Shown: positions 61,891-64,000 of the stretch, one piece after another
How the letters are laid out: each line of letters opens with the position of its first letter
Numbering within the stretch: the first letter of the stretch is position 1
From: Capsicum annuum
Lineage: Eukaryota; Streptophyta; Magnoliopsida; Solanales; Solanaceae
Length of the DNA stretch: 64,000 nt
Reading direction: 5' to 3'
Assembly: GCF_002878395.1 (NCBI RefSeq)
Contig: NW_025857520.1
Coordinates: 456,962 to 520,961 of the forward strand
Program-made: the position numbers and the translations under genes
Notes under the pieces: generated by a model
The model's input: only the letters and a program-made list of their open reading frames with translations
The model's database searches: none
Told to the model about the DNA's origin: nothing

Positions 61891-63420
61891 TTGAGCATTT
61901 TAATGAATGGCTTTCATGGTATTAATGTGGATTTGTTTTGGTTTGGAAATAAATGTTGGGGGTTTTGGTTGTTCTTTGTTGGATAATATTATCCCATGTT
62001 TTTCTTATGGTTTTCATGTTATAATTATGGTTTGAACATGTGGTTGCTTTGGAATGCTCAATTGATACATGGTTTTTGGTTTTGGAAATCTTATGCCCTC
62101 AACATGTTTGTTAAAATGCCTATGAAAATAATTTTGTCACATAGTTTGACTATTATTGAAGACTTTGCATTGCATAGTATTGTAATGGAATCTAAATTGG
62201 TTTGGTTGATTTTTAATGGTTTGGAAAGGTCTTGGTGGCCATGGTTTTGGTTAAAGATAGTTTTGAAAACCTTATGGGGTACAATGCAATCCCCCCAGTG
62301 AGTAATCTATGTAAACCTTGTCAGGTACACAGGAATCCTTCAAATGATTTTAATAATGGAGTTTTGGGTACATGGGAATCCCCTAAGTGTTATCTAATGA
62401 CATTACTTGAAATCTACAGTTTGCATGACGATACCACATTATAATGCCTTAATAATTAATTCCTGGAATTGATGGTTTGGTTATGTGTTAAATATTTTAA
62501 TTGGGCAATAATGGGGTTGTGATCGGTAGTCGTGAAGGTGTGATTCAGAAAGGTTGACACTGGAAACTCATGTTTTCTAAAATAAGGATTTTTCTTGATG
62601 ACCACATACTTTTTGGGTACAAGGGAATCTCCAAAGTATAGCCCCGTACATATGTATCATAGAGGGAGAAGGGTACAAAGGAATCCCCGACCACCTATGG
62701 TATCTCCAGTTTATGCGGTTGCACGCGCTGGAGCCCATTCAGGAGGTAACACTGTACTCATATAGGAAATGAGTGGATTATGACAATAAAGCTACACAAC
62801 TCAGTTTAAAGTTTTAAACACATGCTAAACCCGGTCATGGAATGTATGTATATATGTGGTTGCATATTGTTATTTACTTTGGTTTAAAATAATGGAATTA
62901 TTTTATCCTTAATTCTTGAATACAATATACCATTCATCTACTAAATGACTTTAGGTTTTGTATCCTCAAACAATGCAGGAATCGGCCATATTACTATTCC
63001 TCCTGCTCAGTGACTTGGTGATTCGAGGAAAGCTTGAGTCAGACTGAAATGGTGAGCTTCCATTCTTTGGAAGGCCCATTTAATGTTATGGTTTATCTTA
63101 TGACTTTTCTATTTCTTTGACATTGGCTTTTGGATATGGTTGGGGCAATGCCCCGACTAGATATTCTTTGGCATTGTTTAGAGGCTTTGCATGAAAAACT
63201 GTAGACTTAGGTATATTATAGTTTGGGTTGGACGGTATGACTTGGTTTTGTTGGTATCAGATTAGGATTATCCCAAAGTCATTAAATTCTAAGCAACTCT
63301 ATCTTGTTATATGTTCGGAATTCATCCAACATGAGTTGTATATTGGTTAGTTGGATTGGGTATAGGGGGTGGTCTCCGATCCTTGTTGAACTTTAGATGC
63401 CTGACATAACTAGGCCATGG
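61891..63420 (+). repeat. Fragment of a further gypsy LTR with PBS
   Basis: 62300-63050 resembles the solo LTR at 50031-52212 read on its minus strand (for example ttgcacgcgctggagcccattcagg against the equivalent at about 50765). Four copies of ggtacaNRggaatcc occur at about 62323, 62366, 62615 and 62673. ttggtatcag at 63251 looks like a PBS, so 63250 may be the LTR end. The left end merges with the previous element, and no gag follows in this orientation. Confidence 0.5.
63252..63264 (+). other. PBS-like sequence (tRNA-iMet type)
   Basis: tggtatcagatta, nine of nine at the 5' side of the tRNA-iMet complement and poorer after. It follows LTR-like sequence. Confidence 0.45.
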
Positions 63421-63429
63421 TTTAGGTTA

Positions 63430-63773
63430 TGTCACCAATATCTTTTGATCCTCAACAAACTTATCTTGTTGAGAGAATACCAACTAAGCAACTACCAATG
63501 TTGGATGGACCTCAACTTTGGGAGTCGTAGTTACAGGTTGTGCACCCTGCATCTGTAACACTTTGATCTGTAGAGCCTAGGCTGCTCCCGGACCACCAAT
63601 GAATAGGGTGGAGGAACCTCTAATGCAGGAGCAATAACAAGATCTGTGGAAGGCTCCCAATCCAGACCCCTATTTGGGGTTGTGGCTCTCTCCTGACCTT
63701 AGTCCCTAGGTTGGATATGACCTCTAGAAGGAGCCGTAATTGCAGAATCAGGGTTATCTTCTCTAATCATCAT
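63430..63773 (-). pseudogene. gag: gag N-terminal remnant, element 2
   Basis: The minus strand has ATG at 63773 opening MIREDNPDSAITAPSRGHIQ, with a stop soon after, then RATTPNRGLDWEP and TDLVIAPALEVPPP. It occupies the position of gag in element 1 (PBS, about 200 bp leader, ATG). Weak resemblance further in (near 63440) to VEDQKIL of gypsy Gag. The rest of gag is missing. Confidence 0.55.
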
Positions 63774-63979
63774 AGCTCACACCTTAACTATCTGTGAAAG
63801 AGCAAAATAACATGAATTTTAGAGACCAACATAGACCCGACATAAAAAATGATTGAAGAAAGTAAAGTTCTACTAAAAATGTCCTATATCCTCTCAAATA
63901 TAAGAAATAGGTGCCATTATTATGATTTGTAGGACTCTATTAAACACTTAATCTTGTACCAATAATACCAGTGAACCTA

Positions 63980-63992
63980 GGCTTTGATACCA
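63980..63992 (-). other. Primer-binding site, element 2
   Basis: Minus strand reads TGGTATCAAAGCC, one change from the tRNA-iMet complement. The following leader (taggttcactggtattattgg) matches element 1 at 3266-3287, which supports a shared family. Confidence 0.75.
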
Positions 63993-63993
63993 A

Positions 63994-64000
63994 TTTATCA
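63994..64000 (-). repeat. Edge of the 5' LTR of element 2
   Basis: Only the last bases (minus tgataaa) are inside the window. Inferred from the PBS position. Confidence 0.4.

Noticed and set aside
61996..62301. 101-residue plus-strand ORF with many Trp and Phe
   Set aside because: Located in LTR-like non-coding sequence with no start context, domain or family resemblance.
3253..63992. Several tggtatca-type sequences considered as tRNA gene ends
   Set aside because: They adjoin LTR edges and lack any cloverleaf or A/B boxes; they are primer-binding sites.

Overview
This window looks like repeat-dense plant nuclear DNA, most probably pericentromeric or intergenic heterochromatin of a eudicot. 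The LTR families, with ends such as TGTAATGACCC and with tRNA-Met or tRNA-Asp primer sites, resemble those of Solanaceae (pepper, tomato, potato); that assignment is an inference from family memory. I found no convincing host protein gene, rRNA, tRNA or CRISPR. Almost every coding-like stretch is a decayed retrotransposon with in-frame stops, many of them explained by C-to-T or G-to-A change, as expected of long-methylated repeats.

Layout. (1) 1-2342: 3' part of a plus-strand LINE ending in an A-rich tail, abutting the middle of an LTR. (2) 2343-34681: a plus-strand Ty3/gypsy chromovirus of Tekay/Del type, with partial 5' LTR, PBS, gag, protease, RT, RNase H, integrase, chromodomain and a 3.8 kb 3' LTR. 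Its integrase C-terminus is split at 7208/30490 by a 23.3 kb insert flanked by a 5-bp target duplication (tcttt/ccttt). (3) 7209-30489: that insert is a minus-strand, gag-only LTR retrotransposon (TR-GAG-like) that has become a multi-LTR array: six LTR copies (three near full-length of about 3.1 kb, three truncated to 1.1-1.4 kb) alternating with five gag-bearing internal regions. (4) 34682-37331: AT-rich unassigned repeat-like DNA. (5) 37332-46375: a minus-strand Athila-type Ty3/gypsy element with two 1.5 kb LTRs (TGATGT...ACATCA), a CTTCT target duplication, a tRNA-Asp-type PBS, gag, protease, RT and RNase H; no integrase is visible. (6) 46376-49157: AT-rich DNA with a possible MITE and a roughly 59-bp minisatellite. 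(7) 49158-54558: a minus-strand LINE (endonuclease, RT, zf-RVT) interrupted by a 2.18 kb solo LTR. (8) 54559-64000: a second, minus-strand Tekay-like element (3' LTR, chromodomain/integrase, RNase H end; gag start and PBS at the right edge), itself invaded by a plus-strand Athila/Tat-like derivative (59058 to about 61890) and an LTR fragment (about 61890-63420).

The main points of interest are the gag-only multi-LTR array, two of whose units share one private deletion junction, and a recurring promoter architecture. In several unrelated LTR families a cluster of CpG-containing words, some palindromic, sits just upstream of the TATA-like box, and two of those families share almost the same palindrome.
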